In this document: positions 8,743 through 19,518 of the stretch, one piece after another
Position numbering within the stretch: the stretch's first letter is position 1
How the letters are laid out: the number at the start of each line of letters is the position of its first letter
From: Azospirillum sp. OGB3
Lineage (GTDB): Bacteria; Pseudomonadota; Alphaproteobacteria; Azospirillales; Azospirillaceae
Assembly (NCBI RefSeq): GCF_014192915.1
Contig: NZ_JACHYN010000001.1
Coordinates: 62,001-126,000 of the forward strand
DNA: 64,000 nucleotides
Reading direction: 5' to 3'
The notes under the pieces: model-generated
What the model was told of the DNA's origin: nothing
Databases searched by the model: none
What the model saw: the letters and a program-made list of their open reading frames with translations, nothing else
Program-made: the position numbers and the translations under genes

Positions 8743-10167
8743 ATGAGGATAGTCAAGCGTGCCGCCACCGCCGCGGCCCTGGTGTTTCTGGGGGCCGGCG
8801 TCGCCACCGTCACCGCGCAGGTGAACAGCACCGGCAACAGTTCCGAGACCTACCGCCAGCTCAACCTGTTCGGCGACGTGTTCGAGCGCGTGCGCGCCGA
8901 GTATGTCGAGTCGACGACGGACGAGCAGCTCATCGAGTCCGCCATCAACGGCATGCTCACCTCGCTCGACCCGCATTCCAGCTATCTGAACCGCAAGAGC
9001 TTCCAGGACATGCAGGTTCAGACCCGCGGCGAGTTCGGCGGGCTGGGCATCGAGGTGACGATGGAGAACGGCCTGATCAAGGTCGTGTCGCCCATCGACG
9101 AGACGCCGGCCTTCCGCGCCGGGCTGCAGCCGGGCGACCTGATCATCCAGCTCAACGGCGAGGCCGTGATGGGCCTGTCGCTGAACGAGGCGGTGGAGAA
9201 GATGCGCGGCCCGGTGGGCAGCGACATCAAGGTCACCGTGCGCCGCGGCGAGGCCGGCGAGCCGTTCGAGGTCACGCTGACCCGCGCCGTCATCAAGGTG
9301 CAGTCGGTCCGCTACCGCACCGAGGGCGACATCGGCTACGTCCGCGTCACCAGCTTCAACGAGCAGACGCAGCAGGGGCTGGAGAAGGCCATCGCCTCGA
9401 TCCAGCAGCAGCTGGGCGACAAGCTGAAGGGCTACGTCCTCGACCTGCGCAACAACCCCGGCGGCCTGCTCGACCAGGCGGTCTCGGTCTCCGACACCTT
9501 CCTGGAGAAGGGGGAGATCGTCTCCACCCGCGGCCGCAAGGCGGAAGAGGGCACGCGCTACAACGCCAAGCCCGGCGACCTCGCCAAGGGCCTGCCGGTC
9601 GTGGTGCTGATCAACGGCGGTTCGGCCTCGGCGTCGGAAATCGTCGCCGGCGCGCTGCAGGACCACAAGCGGGCGCTCGTGCTCGGCACCCAGTCCTTCG
9701 GCAAGGGCTCGGTCCAGACGATCATCCCGCTGCCCGGCCACGGCGCCATGCGCCTGACCACGGCGCGTTACTACACGCCGTCGGGCAAGTCGATCCAGGC
9801 ACTGGGCATCACCCCGGACATCGAGGTGCACCCGGCCCGCGTCGAGGAGACCGACCAGGGTCTGATCCGCCGCCGCGAGAGCGACCTGCGCGGCGCGCTG
9901 CGCAACCCGGACGCCCCCCGTCCGGCCACCACCCAGCCGGCCCCGGCGCCGGGCGCCAGCAACGCACCGGCTCCCGGGGCGGCCCCCGGTGCGGCTCCGG
10001 GCGCAGCGCCGGGTGCGACGCCGGCCCCCGCCAACGGCAACGCCCCGGCTGCGCCGTCCGCGGAGAATGGCGAGGGCGCGCCGAACCAGCCGCCCTTCGA
10101 CTACCAGCTGGCCCGCGCGCTCGACCTGCTGCGGGGCGTCGCCCTGTTCCAGGCCCGCGCGCACTGA
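8743..10167 (+). CDS. ctpA: Carboxy-terminal processing protease (S41)
   Basis: A periplasmic serine protease of 474 residues that cleaves C-terminal tails of envelope proteins. Signal peptide or anchor at residues 1-27, PDZ domain near 90-175, then the S41 catalytic domain. The catalytic dyad is S296 in NGGSASASE and K321 in FGKGSVQ, at the 25-residue spacing usual for this family. The last ~90 residues contain a low-complexity Pro/Ala/Gly stretch (repeats of PGAA) before a short ordered end. The start directly follows the stop of the EnvC-like gene, with GGAGGGGAAAGGA as ribosome-binding region. In other bacteria CtpA partners regulate murein hydrolases, which fits its neighbour. Confidence 0.95.
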   Translation: MRIVKRAATAAALVFLGAGVATVTAQVNSTGNSSETYRQLNLFGDVFERVRAEYVESTTDEQLIESAINGMLTSLDPHSSYLNRKSFQDMQVQTRGEFGGLGIEVTMENGLIKVVSPIDETPAFRAGLQPGDLIIQLNGEAVMGLSLNEAVEKMRGPVGSDIKVTVRRGEAGEPFEVTLTRAVIKVQSVRYRTEGDIGYVRVTSFNEQTQQGLEKAIASIQQQLGDKLKGYVLDLRNNPGGLLDQAVSVSDTFLEKGEIVSTRGRKAEEGTRYNAKPGDLAKGLPVVVLINGGSASASEIVAGALQDHKRALVLGTQSFGKGSVQTIIPLPGHGAMRLTTARYYTPSGKSIQALGITPDIEVHPARVEETDQGLIRRRESDLRGALRNPDAPRPATTQPAPAPGASNAPAPGAAPGAAPGAAPGATPAPANGNAPAAPSAENGEGAPNQPPFDYQLARALDLLRGVALFQARAH

Positions 10168-10185
10168 GGGAAGGGGAACGGGTCC

Positions 10186-11436
10186 GTGAACGCTGCCGCC
10201 CTGCTGGGCCGCCTGAAGCCCGCGAAACGGGAACGTTCCGGACCCGGCCTGCTGGCCCGTCTCCGGCGCCGCAAGGGCGGCGATTCCGACGGCGCGCCGC
10301 GCGCGCACAAGGAGCGCCGCCCGCTGTCGCCCCTCGCCAAGAGGCTGCTCGGCGCCTACGCCGCGCTGGCCCTCGGGCTGGGCGGGTTGGCCGGCTGGCT
10401 GGCGATGAACGCGGAGCACACGACCGAGGCATGGCAGGCCGCCATTCCCCGCGTCGAGGTGGCGGTGAAGGGCGCGCCAGCGCCAACGCCGCCGGCAACG
10501 CCCCCCGCTGCGGCGGCGGCCGTTCCCGTCCAACCATCTCCGCCTGCGGTCTCGCCTCCGGCGGCTCCCCCGCCGTCCGCCGCTGTCGCACCGCCTTCGC
10601 CGCCGCTCGCCGTGGTCGTGAACGAACCGGTCACCCTGACGCCGGCGCCGGTCCCCGGCCTGGTGGAGGACTCGCGCAACGGACCGCTGCCGCGCATCGC
10701 CGAGGACGGGCGCAAGCCCTGGCAGGTTTACGCCCGCCCCTTCCCCGCCGCCGACCGGCGCCCGCGCATCGCCATCGTGCTGGCCGAGATGGGCATCTCC
10801 GGCGTGACCACCGGCAACGCCCTGCAGAAGCTGCCGCCGACCATCACCCTGGCCTTCGTCCCCTACGCCGACCGGCTGGACAACTGGGTGGAGCGCGCCC
10901 GCGGCAAGGGGCACGAGGTGATGCTCTCCATTCCCATGGAGCCGCAGGACTACCCGCGCAACGATCCCGGCCCCAACGCCCTGCTGAGCATGCTGCCGCC
11001 CGAGCGCAACATGGAGCGGCTGGAATGGTCGCTGGGCAAGGCGGTCGGCTATATCGGCATCACCAGCACCACGGGCAGCAAGTTCACCGCCAACCCCGAC
11101 GCGGTGAACCCGGTGATCGCGGCGATGAAGGCGCGCGGCCTGATGGTCCTGGACGCCCGCGCCAACCCGCGCAGCGTCGCCGGCACCCTGGCGGGACAGG
11201 CGGGCGTGCCGCGGGCCTTCGCCGACCGGGTGATCGACCGCGACCTGTCGCGCGGCGCCATCGACGACCAACTCGCCGAGCTGGAGGCCATCGCCAAGGC
11301 GAACGGCGCCGCGGTGGGCATTGGCGCCCCCTACCCCAGCACCATCGAACGGATCAACCTGTGGCTCACCGGGCTGGCCGACCGTGGCATCGCCATCGTG
11401 CCGGTTTCCGCCCTGGCCAACATGCAGAAGCAATAA
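10186..11436 (+). CDS. Divergent polysaccharide deacetylase family protein (YibQ-like)
   Basis: A 416-residue inner-membrane-anchored protein. A basic cytoplasmic start is followed by one membrane segment near residues 50-72, a ~90-residue Pro/Ala linker, and a C-terminal NodB-like barrel (about 185-415). It begins [14 protein letters not shown] and includes [33 protein letters not shown] and [13 protein letters not shown], which are hallmarks of the DUF610/YibQ branch. Substrate unknown; a role in envelope glycan trimming is inferred from fold and from its neighbours ctpA and the EnvC-like gene. Start is GTG, 18 bases after ctpA. Confidence 0.88.
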   Translation: MNAAALLGRLKPAKRERSGPGLLARLRRRKGGDSDGAPRAHKERRPLSPLAKRLLGAYAALALGLGGLAGWLAMNAEHTTEAWQAAIPRVEVAVKGAPAPTPPATPPAAAAAVPVQPSPPAVSPPAAPPPSAAVAPPSPPLAVVVNEPVTLTPAPVPGLVEDSRNGPLPRIAEDGRKPWQVYARPFPAADRRPRIAIVLAEMGISGVTTGNALQKLPPTITLAFVPYADRLDNWVERARGKGHEVMLSIPMEPQDYPRNDPGPNALLSMLPPERNMERLEWSLGKAVGYIGITSTTGSKFTANPDAVNPVIAAMKARGLMVLDARANPRSVAGTLAGQAGVPRAFADRVIDRDLSRGAIDDQLAELEAIAKANGAAVGIGAPYPSTIERINLWLTGLADRGIAIVPVSALANMQKQ

Positions 11437-11441
11437 GGCGC

Positions 11442-11939
11442 ATGAGCAAGAAGGTCATCGACCGCGAGTCCCTCCCCTACCGCCCCTGCGTCGGGGTGAT
11501 GCTGCTGAACGACCGTGGACAGGTCTTCGTGGCCCGGCGCTGCGACAGCAAGGACGCCTGGCAGATGCCCCAGGGCGGCATCGACGAGGGCGAGGGCGTG
11601 CATGAGGCCGCCCTGCGCGAGCTGAAGGAGGAGATCGGCACGGACAAGGCCGAGATCCTCGGAGAGACGGCGGAGAAGTTGCGCTACGACCTGCCCGACC
11701 ATCTGCTGGGCAAGGTCTGGAAGGGCCGCTGGCGCGGCCAGGAGCAGGTCTGGCTGGCCGCCCGCTTCACCGGCGCGGACAGCGACATCGACCTCGCCAC
11801 CGAGCATCCGGAGTTCGACGCCTGGAAGTGGGTTGATGCCGACGATCTGCCCGGCCTGATCGTGCCCTTCAAGCGCCCTGTCTACGAGTCGGTGCTGGCG
11901 GAATTCGCCCCGCTGATCGCGGCGCTGCGGCGGGGCTGA
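11442..11939 (+). CDS. rppH: RNA pyrophosphohydrolase
   Basis: A 165-residue Nudix enzyme that removes pyrophosphate from the 5' end of mRNAs and so triggers their decay. The start [21 protein letters not shown] and the Nudix box [17 protein letters not shown] followed by KEEIGT are directly visible. The [19 protein letters not shown] segment is typical of RppH rather than other Nudix enzymes. The ATG at 11442 is five bases after the YibQ-like stop. It ends the plus-strand run that began at nadD; the next gene converges on it. Confidence 0.95.
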   Translation: MSKKVIDRESLPYRPCVGVMLLNDRGQVFVARRCDSKDAWQMPQGGIDEGEGVHEAALRELKEEIGTDKAEILGETAEKLRYDLPDHLLGKVWKGRWRGQEQVWLAARFTGADSDIDLATEHPEFDAWKWVDADDLPGLIVPFKRPVYESVLAEFAPLIAALRRG

Positions 11940-11961
11940 CCCCCGCCGCTCCCGGTGGTCC

Positions 11962-12780
11962 TCAGGCGACCTTGGCCAGCCGCTTGGCGCGGCTTTCGAT
12001 CAGCCACCAGGCGCTGCGGGCGGCGACGCTGTAGAAGCGGGTGTGCGGCTTCAGCCCGCAGGCCTTGAAGACCATCGCCACCGCGCGGTCGACGTGCTTG
12101 GGCCGGTAGCGGCCGTAGGCGCGGCGCATGTAGGCCTGATTGTAGGTCTTGTGCGCGTAGGGCTCGCCCTCCGGCGCGTTGGCCGCGTAGTAGGCGTAGG
12201 CCAGTTCGTCGTCCTCCGACTCGCCGATGCGCGACAGCGCCACCTTGAGCCGCTGGAACTTGTTGAGCTGCTCCAGCTCCAGATACTTCTTCGTGTAGGT
12301 GTAGAAGAGCTTGAAGTGGCGCAGCTCGTCGGCGGCGATGTTCTTGCAGATCAGCTTGAGCACCGGCTCGTCCGTCGAGTCGCCGATGGCCGCGTAGTAG
12401 CTGCTGGTGCCGGTCTCGACCATGCAGCGGGCGATCATCTCGCCGGTGCGCGAGCCGCGGACCGAGGCGTCGAGGTCGATCGGCACCTTGTAGCCGGCGC
12501 GGAAGCGCTCCACGGCCCGGTCGAAGTCGAAGGTCGGATCGACCAGCTCCGCCCATTTGCCGAGCGCGCGGCCGTGCTGGACCTCCTCGACCGCCCAGCC
12601 GTGCGCGACCTCCTGGAACTCGGGGTCGTCGTGGAAGACGTTGCAGAGATAGGCCGTGTAGTCGTCGGCGTTGAACTCCACCAGGGCTGCCGCCTTGATG
12701 AGCGGAACGAGATCGGGATCGACCTTGCCGTGGTCCAGTTGATCCCAGGGAAGCTCTTCGTATTTCCAGTGCAACGCCAC
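11962..12780 (-). CDS. Ferritin-like diiron protein (acyl-ACP-desaturase-like)
   Basis: A soluble 272-residue all-helical protein with a complete diiron ligand set in two EExxH-type motifs: E35, E66 and H69 (EEVQH), then E122, E152 and H155 (DELRH). The spacing resembles the ferritin-like/acyl-ACP desaturase clan. The substrate is not evident; oxidase, desaturase or hydroxylase activity are all possible. GTG start at 12780 is chosen because GGGAG lies upstream and the conserved part begins here; an in-frame ATG at 12933 would put the start inside the terminator region. It lies 200 bases beyond atpC on the same strand, but a strong terminator separates them. Confidence 0.75.
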   Translation of the reverse strand: MALHWKYEELPWDQLDHGKVDPDLVPLIKAAALVEFNADDYTAYLCNVFHDDPEFQEVAHGWAVEEVQHGRALGKWAELVDPTFDFDRAVERFRAGYKVPIDLDASVRGSRTGEMIARCMVETGTSSYYAAIGDSTDEPVLKLICKNIAADELRHFKLFYTYTKKYLELEQLNKFQRLKVALSRIGESEDDELAYAYYAANAPEGEPYAHKTYNQAYMRRAYGRYRPKHVDRAVAMVFKACGLKPHTRFYSVAARSAWWLIESRAKRLAKVA

Positions 12781-12848
12781 ACTCCACTCCCGCTGCTGGC
12801 CGCCGTTCCGGGCCGGTTGTTCCACGCTCTGACGGAGAATAGGACGAT

Positions 12849-12887
12849 AAAAACAAAAACGCCTCGACGGACGGGCCGGGAGGCGTT
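12849..12887 (-). terminator. Rho-independent terminator of the atp operon
   Basis: On the minus strand an 8-bp stem AACGCCTC / GAGGCGTT with a 14-base loop is followed by TTTGTTTTTAT. It lies about 95 bases past atpC and before the ferritin-like gene, so it should end the atp transcript. A second, GC-rich imperfect inverted repeat (12940-12971) lies between it and atpC. Confidence 0.85.
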
Positions 12888-12980
12888 CGATCCCCTGGGG
12901 GACACTATGTATGGCTGCGATGGCGCAATGCAACGGAAACGGCCCAGCCGGCGGTCGCCGCCGCCGGGCCGTGCCCGGTG

Positions 12981-13394
12981 TCAGTGCGTGGTCGCGCCGG
13001 TCGCGTCGAGCTTGGCGCGGGCGATGGCGATCTTCGCCTCCACGCGGGCCTTCTCGTCGTCGGACTTGGCGTCCTCCAGATCCTCGCCCAGGTCGCGGAT
13101 CTGCTGCTCGACCTTGGCGCGGTCGATCTCGGCGACCGCGATGGCCTCCTCGGCCAGGACGGTGCAGCGGGTCTCGGTCACCTCGGCGAAGCCGCCGGCA
13201 ACGAACACCCGGTCGACCACGCGGTCGGCCTCGTAGACGTCGATCACGCCCGGACGGACGGTCGAAATCATCGGCGAGTGGCCGGCGAGGACGCCGAAGT
13301 CACCTTCCGAACCCGGCACCACGACCATGTCGACGGGCTGCGAGGTCAGCAGCTTCTCCGGAGAGACCAGCTCGAATTCGACTTTATCGGCCAT
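12981..13394 (-). CDS. atpC: F1 ATP synthase epsilon subunit
   Basis: A 137-residue rotor subunit of F1 that couples rotation to the membrane ring and can inhibit ATP hydrolysis. The N-terminal beta sandwich (about 1-85) begins DKVEFELVSPEKLL and contains GSEGDFGVLAGHSPMI; a C-terminal helical hairpin rich in Ala/Glu/Lys follows. Last gene of the operon, separated from atpD by 90 bases that hold a member of the palindromic repeat family. Confidence 0.96.
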   Translation of the reverse strand: MADKVEFELVSPEKLLTSQPVDMVVVPGSEGDFGVLAGHSPMISTVRPGVIDVYEADRVVDRVFVAGGFAEVTETRCTVLAEEAIAVAEIDRAKVEQQIRDLGEDLEDAKSDDEKARVEAKIAIARAKLDATGATTH

Positions 13395-13419
13395 GGGTTT
13401 CCTGGTGCCTCTTCATAAG

Positions 13420-13453
13420 AACCCCCTCCCCCGCGCGGGCGGAGGAGAGGGTT
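13420..13453. repeat. Palindromic element, partial copy between atpD and atpC
   Basis: The block AACCCCCTCCCCCGCGCGG followed by GCGGAGGAGAGGGTTA is an imperfect inverted repeat of the same type as the intergenic elements elsewhere in the window. It is the only copy inside an obvious operon. The stem is weaker than in other copies. Confidence 0.65.
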
Positions 13454-13484
13454 AGCCTCGTTACCGAACCTCAGCCGACCGTGA

Positions 13485-14993
<1,509 letters not shown>

Positions 14994-15884
14994 TTAAACC
15001 GCCTCGGCGCCGGAGATGATCTCGATCAGCTCCTTGGTGATGTAGGCCTGGCGCGTGCGGTTGTAGGTGATCGTCAGCTTGTTGATCATGTCGCCGGCGT
15101 TGCGCGTCGCGTTGTCCATCGCGGTCATGCGGGCGCCCTGTTCGGACGCGGCGCTTTCCAGGAGGGCGCGATAGACCTGGATCGACAGGTTGCGCGGCAG
15201 CAGCTCGGCGAGGATCTGCTCCTCGTCGGGCTCGAACTCGTAGATCGCCTTGACCTCGGCGCCCGCGGCTTCCTCGTCCGCCTGCGCCTCGACGGCGAAG
15301 GGAACGAGCTGCTGGACGGTCACGATCTGGGAGATCGCCGACTTGAACTTGTTGAAGATCACCGAGCAGACGTCGAACTCGCCCGCGTCGTACATCGCCA
15401 GGACCTTCTGCGCGACGACATCGGCGTCGGCGAAGGACAGGCGGCGGCGCCCCACGTCCTCGTAGGTCTCGACGATCAGCGAGCCGAACTCGCGGCGCAG
15501 CTGGTCGCGGGCCTTGCGGCCGACGGTGAGCAGCTTGACCGTCTTGCCTTCCGACTGGAGGCGCAGGATCTGGCGGCGGGACTCACGGACGATGGCGCCG
15601 TTGAAGGCGCCGCACAGGCCGCGGTCGGAGCTGATGATGACGAGGAGATGCACCTGATCGGAACCGGTGCCGGTCATCAGCTTCGGGCCGTTGCCCGAGT
15701 CCTGCACGTTGGCCGCGAGAGAGGCCAGCATGCGGCCCATGCGCTCGGCGTAGGGACGACCGGCTTCCGCCTGCTCCTGCGCACGGCGGAGCTTGGAGGC
15801 GGCGACCATCTTCATCGCCGAGGTGATCTTCCGCGTCGATTGGACGCTGGCGATCCGGTTCTTTAGGTCCTTGAGGTTAGGCAT
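14994..15884 (-). CDS. atpG: F1 ATP synthase gamma subunit
   Basis: The 296-residue central shaft of F1. Conserved ends are present: [20 protein letters not shown] with [13 protein letters not shown] at the N terminus, and [18 protein letters not shown] plus [17 protein letters not shown] at the C terminus, forming the two-helix coiled coil. Starts with ATG at 15884. A strong intercistronic hairpin lies between it and atpA upstream. Confidence 0.98.
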   Translation of the reverse strand: MPNLKDLKNRIASVQSTRKITSAMKMVAASKLRRAQEQAEAGRPYAERMGRMLASLAANVQDSGNGPKLMTGTGSDQVHLLVIISSDRGLCGAFNGAIVRESRRQILRLQSEGKTVKLLTVGRKARDQLRREFGSLIVETYEDVGRRRLSFADADVVAQKVLAMYDAGEFDVCSVIFNKFKSAISQIVTVQQLVPFAVEAQADEEAAGAEVKAIYEFEPDEEQILAELLPRNLSIQVYRALLESAASEQGARMTAMDNATRNAGDMINKLTITYNRTRQAYITKELIEIISGAEAV

Positions 15885-15926
15885 GCCGGCCCTTCATTCC
15901 GCTCGGGGTCGTTCGGGTTGACGGAC

Positions 15927-15947
15927 GGGGCGCAGGGACTGCGCCCC
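15927..15947. other. Intercistronic hairpin between atpA and atpG
   Basis: A perfect 9-bp inverted repeat GGGGCGCAG / CTGCGCCCC with a 3-base loop. There is no T-run, so it is unlikely to stop transcription fully. In the transcript it would protect the 3' end of atpA or slow ribosome entry at atpG. Confidence 0.7.
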
Positions 15948-15956
15948 CGCCGTCGA

Positions 15957-17485
<1,529 letters not shown>

Positions 17486-17486
<1 letters not shown>

Positions 17487-18055
17487 CAGACTGATCCCCC
17501 TGAGGCCTTCATGGCGAGTTGCAATTTGTTCAGCTTCGTGCGCACCGAGGTGTCGACCATGCGCGAGCCGAACTTAACGATCATGCCCCCGATCAGCGCG
17601 GGATCGACCGTGGTGTTGATCAACACCTTGGAGCCGATCGACGCCTTCAGCGCGTCGGTGACCGCGGCCAGCTGAGCGTCGCTCAGCGGCTGGGCCGAGG
17701 TGACCTGGGCGGTCACTTCGCCACGACGGCGGGCCAGTTCGGCGAGATAGCCTTCGATCATGCCTTCCAGCGCGAACAGGCGGCGGTTCTTGGCCACCAG
17801 CCCGATGAAGCGCTTGGTCAGATCGGACACTTCGGCGCGGTCCAGAACCGCGGCCATCGCCCGGCCTTGGTCGGCGCGGCTGATCACGGGACTGCGGACG
17901 AGGCGGCGAAGGTCGGCGCTCTCAGCCAGGATTTGCTTCAGCGCAACCAGATCGCTCGCGACCTGATCCAACGCTTTGTTCTCGTCCGCAAGCTCGAACA
18001 GCGCGATGGAGTAGCGCGTAGCGAGTTCGGAAACGCCTGTACCTTCGATTGCCAC
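17486..18055 (-). CDS. atpH: F1 ATP synthase delta subunit
   Basis: The 189-residue peripheral-stalk subunit (OSCP family) that joins F1 to subunit b. It shows the N-terminal helical bundle starting [14 protein letters not shown] and the C-terminal [23 protein letters not shown] motif (here [13 protein letters not shown]). Start is GTG with GAGGGATCAG just upstream. First gene of the atp operon; its promoter must lie in the 415-base gap that follows at higher coordinates. Confidence 0.97.
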
Positions 18056-18153
18056 CTGATCCCTCGAATTGAGTTCGGTAGACGGTGAATTTTCAGGGCC
18101 TTAAATAGGGCAAAACCCACATCGCGGCGGCCCAGCCCGCGAAAGCGAGCGGT

Positions 18154-18182
18154 CCAATATCACAGGATTAGGCCCTGCGCAA
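18154..18182 (-). promoter_or_regulatory. Candidate promoter of the atpHAGDC operon
   Basis: On the minus strand TTGCGC and TATTGG are separated by 17 bases, about 100 bases upstream of the atpH GTG. The -35 match is fair and the -10 match weak, so this is tentative. The 18056-18470 gap holds no gene I can support; a small minus-strand frame there (18160-18417) has no family features. The gap also holds the CtrA-like box. Confidence 0.3.
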
Positions 18183-18398
18183 CGGGGTCTGGACAATTTG
18201 CGCGCGGGGTGAGTGCGGCGTTTTGCGCCCCTGCGGGGTGGGGTCCGTTCTTGGCGGCGGGGGCTGGAAATGGGCATACCACTTCACAACCGCAACGGAT
18301 CACCTTGGCATCTGAAGGCCCTGCCCTCTCCGGGACCGGTTTTTTCCGGAGCCCGTCCCGTGGCGGTCCAGAGACCAGACTGTGACCTAACGCCCCGC

Positions 18399-18414
18399 TT
18401 AACACCCGTTTAAC
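18399..18414 (+). promoter_or_regulatory. CtrA-like binding site TTAA-N7-TTAAC
   Basis: The bases TTAACACCCGTTTAAC match the alphaproteobacterial CtrA consensus TTAA-N7-TTAAC exactly. It ends 56 bases before the start of the 107-residue protein gene on the plus strand, a normal promoter-proximal distance. It is the only such site I noticed in the window. Confidence 0.5.
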
Positions 18415-18470
18415 CATTCACGCGCACGGTCGCCACACAGCCCGTCTGACAGGACAAACCCAGGCCAATC

Positions 18471-18794
18471 ATGACCGTCGTCGCCTTCTCCTGCGCCCGC
18501 TTCACCCCCGCCGACCTCAACGAATTCGAGGCGGTGGCCGAGCCGAAGCTGCGCCTTGGCCATTGGGCCGGGGTCATCCGCGAAACGGGCCGGGAGCATG
18601 ACCGGCTCCTCGTTCTCCTGCCCGGCGTGGACCGTCCGGTCTTCCGGTTCGAGCGCGACGGCCGCGGACGCTACAACCTGTCCTTCAACGACCGCTCCGG
18701 CTGGTACGGCATCGGGTCGGGAGGCAGCGCATCCGAATGCCTGTCGATCTGGCGTCCCCGCCCGCGGACCGACCGCTCCGTCTCGGTGCTCTGA
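18471..18794 (+). CDS. Conserved-looking small hypothetical protein
   Basis: A 107-residue protein I do not recognise. It has no signal peptide or membrane segment. The middle (about 30-80) reads as a small beta-rich domain: LGHWAGVIRETGREHDRLLVLLPG, then VFRFERDGRGRYNLSF, ending in an Arg/Pro-rich tail. Third-position GC is like its neighbours and the overlapping frames look poorer. ATG at 18471 with an AGGACAAA stretch somewhat upstream. A CtrA-like box precedes it, which suggests (inference) cell-cycle or motility-linked control. Confidence 0.55.
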   Translation: MTVVAFSCARFTPADLNEFEAVAEPKLRLGHWAGVIRETGREHDRLLVLLPGVDRPVFRFERDGRGRYNLSFNDRSGWYGIGSGGSASECLSIWRPRPRTDRSVSVL

Positions 18795-18855
18795 ACCTCT
18801 TTTTCACCCTTCGGAAAAGTCCGATTCGGCCGCCGCCGGCGTGCCGGACAGCCGG

Positions 18856-19359
18856 TCAGCGGTAGACGCCGACCGACAGCAGATAGGGCTCGCCGCCCAG
18901 GACGATGCGGCGCACGATCATCGTCTTCGGCGCGATCTGGCCGGACAGCGGGTCCGTCCATTTGTAGCTGACGGCGCCTGAGTCCCGCTCCGCCACGATG
19001 TCCAGCGCCTCCTGGATGAAGGGCTTGCCGTCGACGTCCTTCAGGTCCTTGAGGTTCGCGCCGTTCAACGACGGCGTCCAGCCGTGGGCCACCATGACGC
19101 CGTCGCGGTCGATCAGCATCGGGTAGAGGTCGCGGTCGATCAGCGCGCCGTCGCGCTGGGCGAAGGCGTCCGGCGCCGCCTCCGCGCCGTGCTGGCGCAG
19201 ATAGCCGCTGGTCTTGTCGAGCAGCGCCTTGGCATCCGATTCCGTGCCCCGGGTCTGGGCGGGCACACCAGCCGCCAGCGCGATGATCGCCAGCAGCGCG
19301 AGAACCGGAAGGACCGTCAGCAATGTGGGGAGGTGGAAACGATCGCGCAGCCAGGACAT
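18856..19359 (-). CDS. Membrane-anchored single Cache-domain protein
   Basis: A 167-residue protein with an N-terminal membrane segment (about 8-33) followed by a Cache-type sensor domain of the sCache_2 type: KALLDKTSGYLRQHG, YPMLIDRDGVMVAHG, the PSLNGANLKDLKDVDGKPF loop, and YKWTDPLSGQIAPKTMIVRR. There is no kinase, methyl-accepting or cyclase domain, so it is a lone sensor module, perhaps acting through an unlinked partner. Start uncertain: ATG at 19359 gives a normal signal-anchor, while ATG at 19404 or 19428 would extend it by 15-23 residues. Confidence 0.7.
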   Translation of the reverse strand: MSWLRDRFHLPTLLTVLPVLALLAIIALAAGVPAQTRGTESDAKALLDKTSGYLRQHGAEAAPDAFAQRDGALIDRDLYPMLIDRDGVMVAHGWTPSLNGANLKDLKDVDGKPFIQEALDIVAERDSGAVSYKWTDPLSGQIAPKTMIVRRIVLGGEPYLLSVGVYR

Positions 19360-19518
19360 GAGATCGCTCGGCGAAAGATGACTTCCATACTCTGGTAATA
19401 CCATGACCCGCCGGCCGCAACGGACCAAACGTCACAGGTGCCCTGCGGAGCGCGCAGAGACAATCGGTCGCAGCCCCCCTTTACAGGAGTCCGACGTTTC
19501 TTAAAGGGCACCGCGTCT

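Noticed and set aside
8650..11433. Minus-strand open frame of 927 residues opposite ctpA and the YibQ-like gene
   Set aside because: Shadow of high third-position GC; no domain features, while the plus strand carries complete S41 and deacetylase motifs.
12940..12971. GC-rich inverted repeat as the main atp operon terminator
   Set aside because: The stem is imperfect and has no long T-run; the hairpin at 12849-12887 is a far better terminator. The repeat may still add folding.
18160..18417. Minus-strand frame of 85 residues upstream of atpH
   Set aside because: Arg/Pro-rich with no family features, overlaps the likely atp promoter region and lacks a ribosome site.
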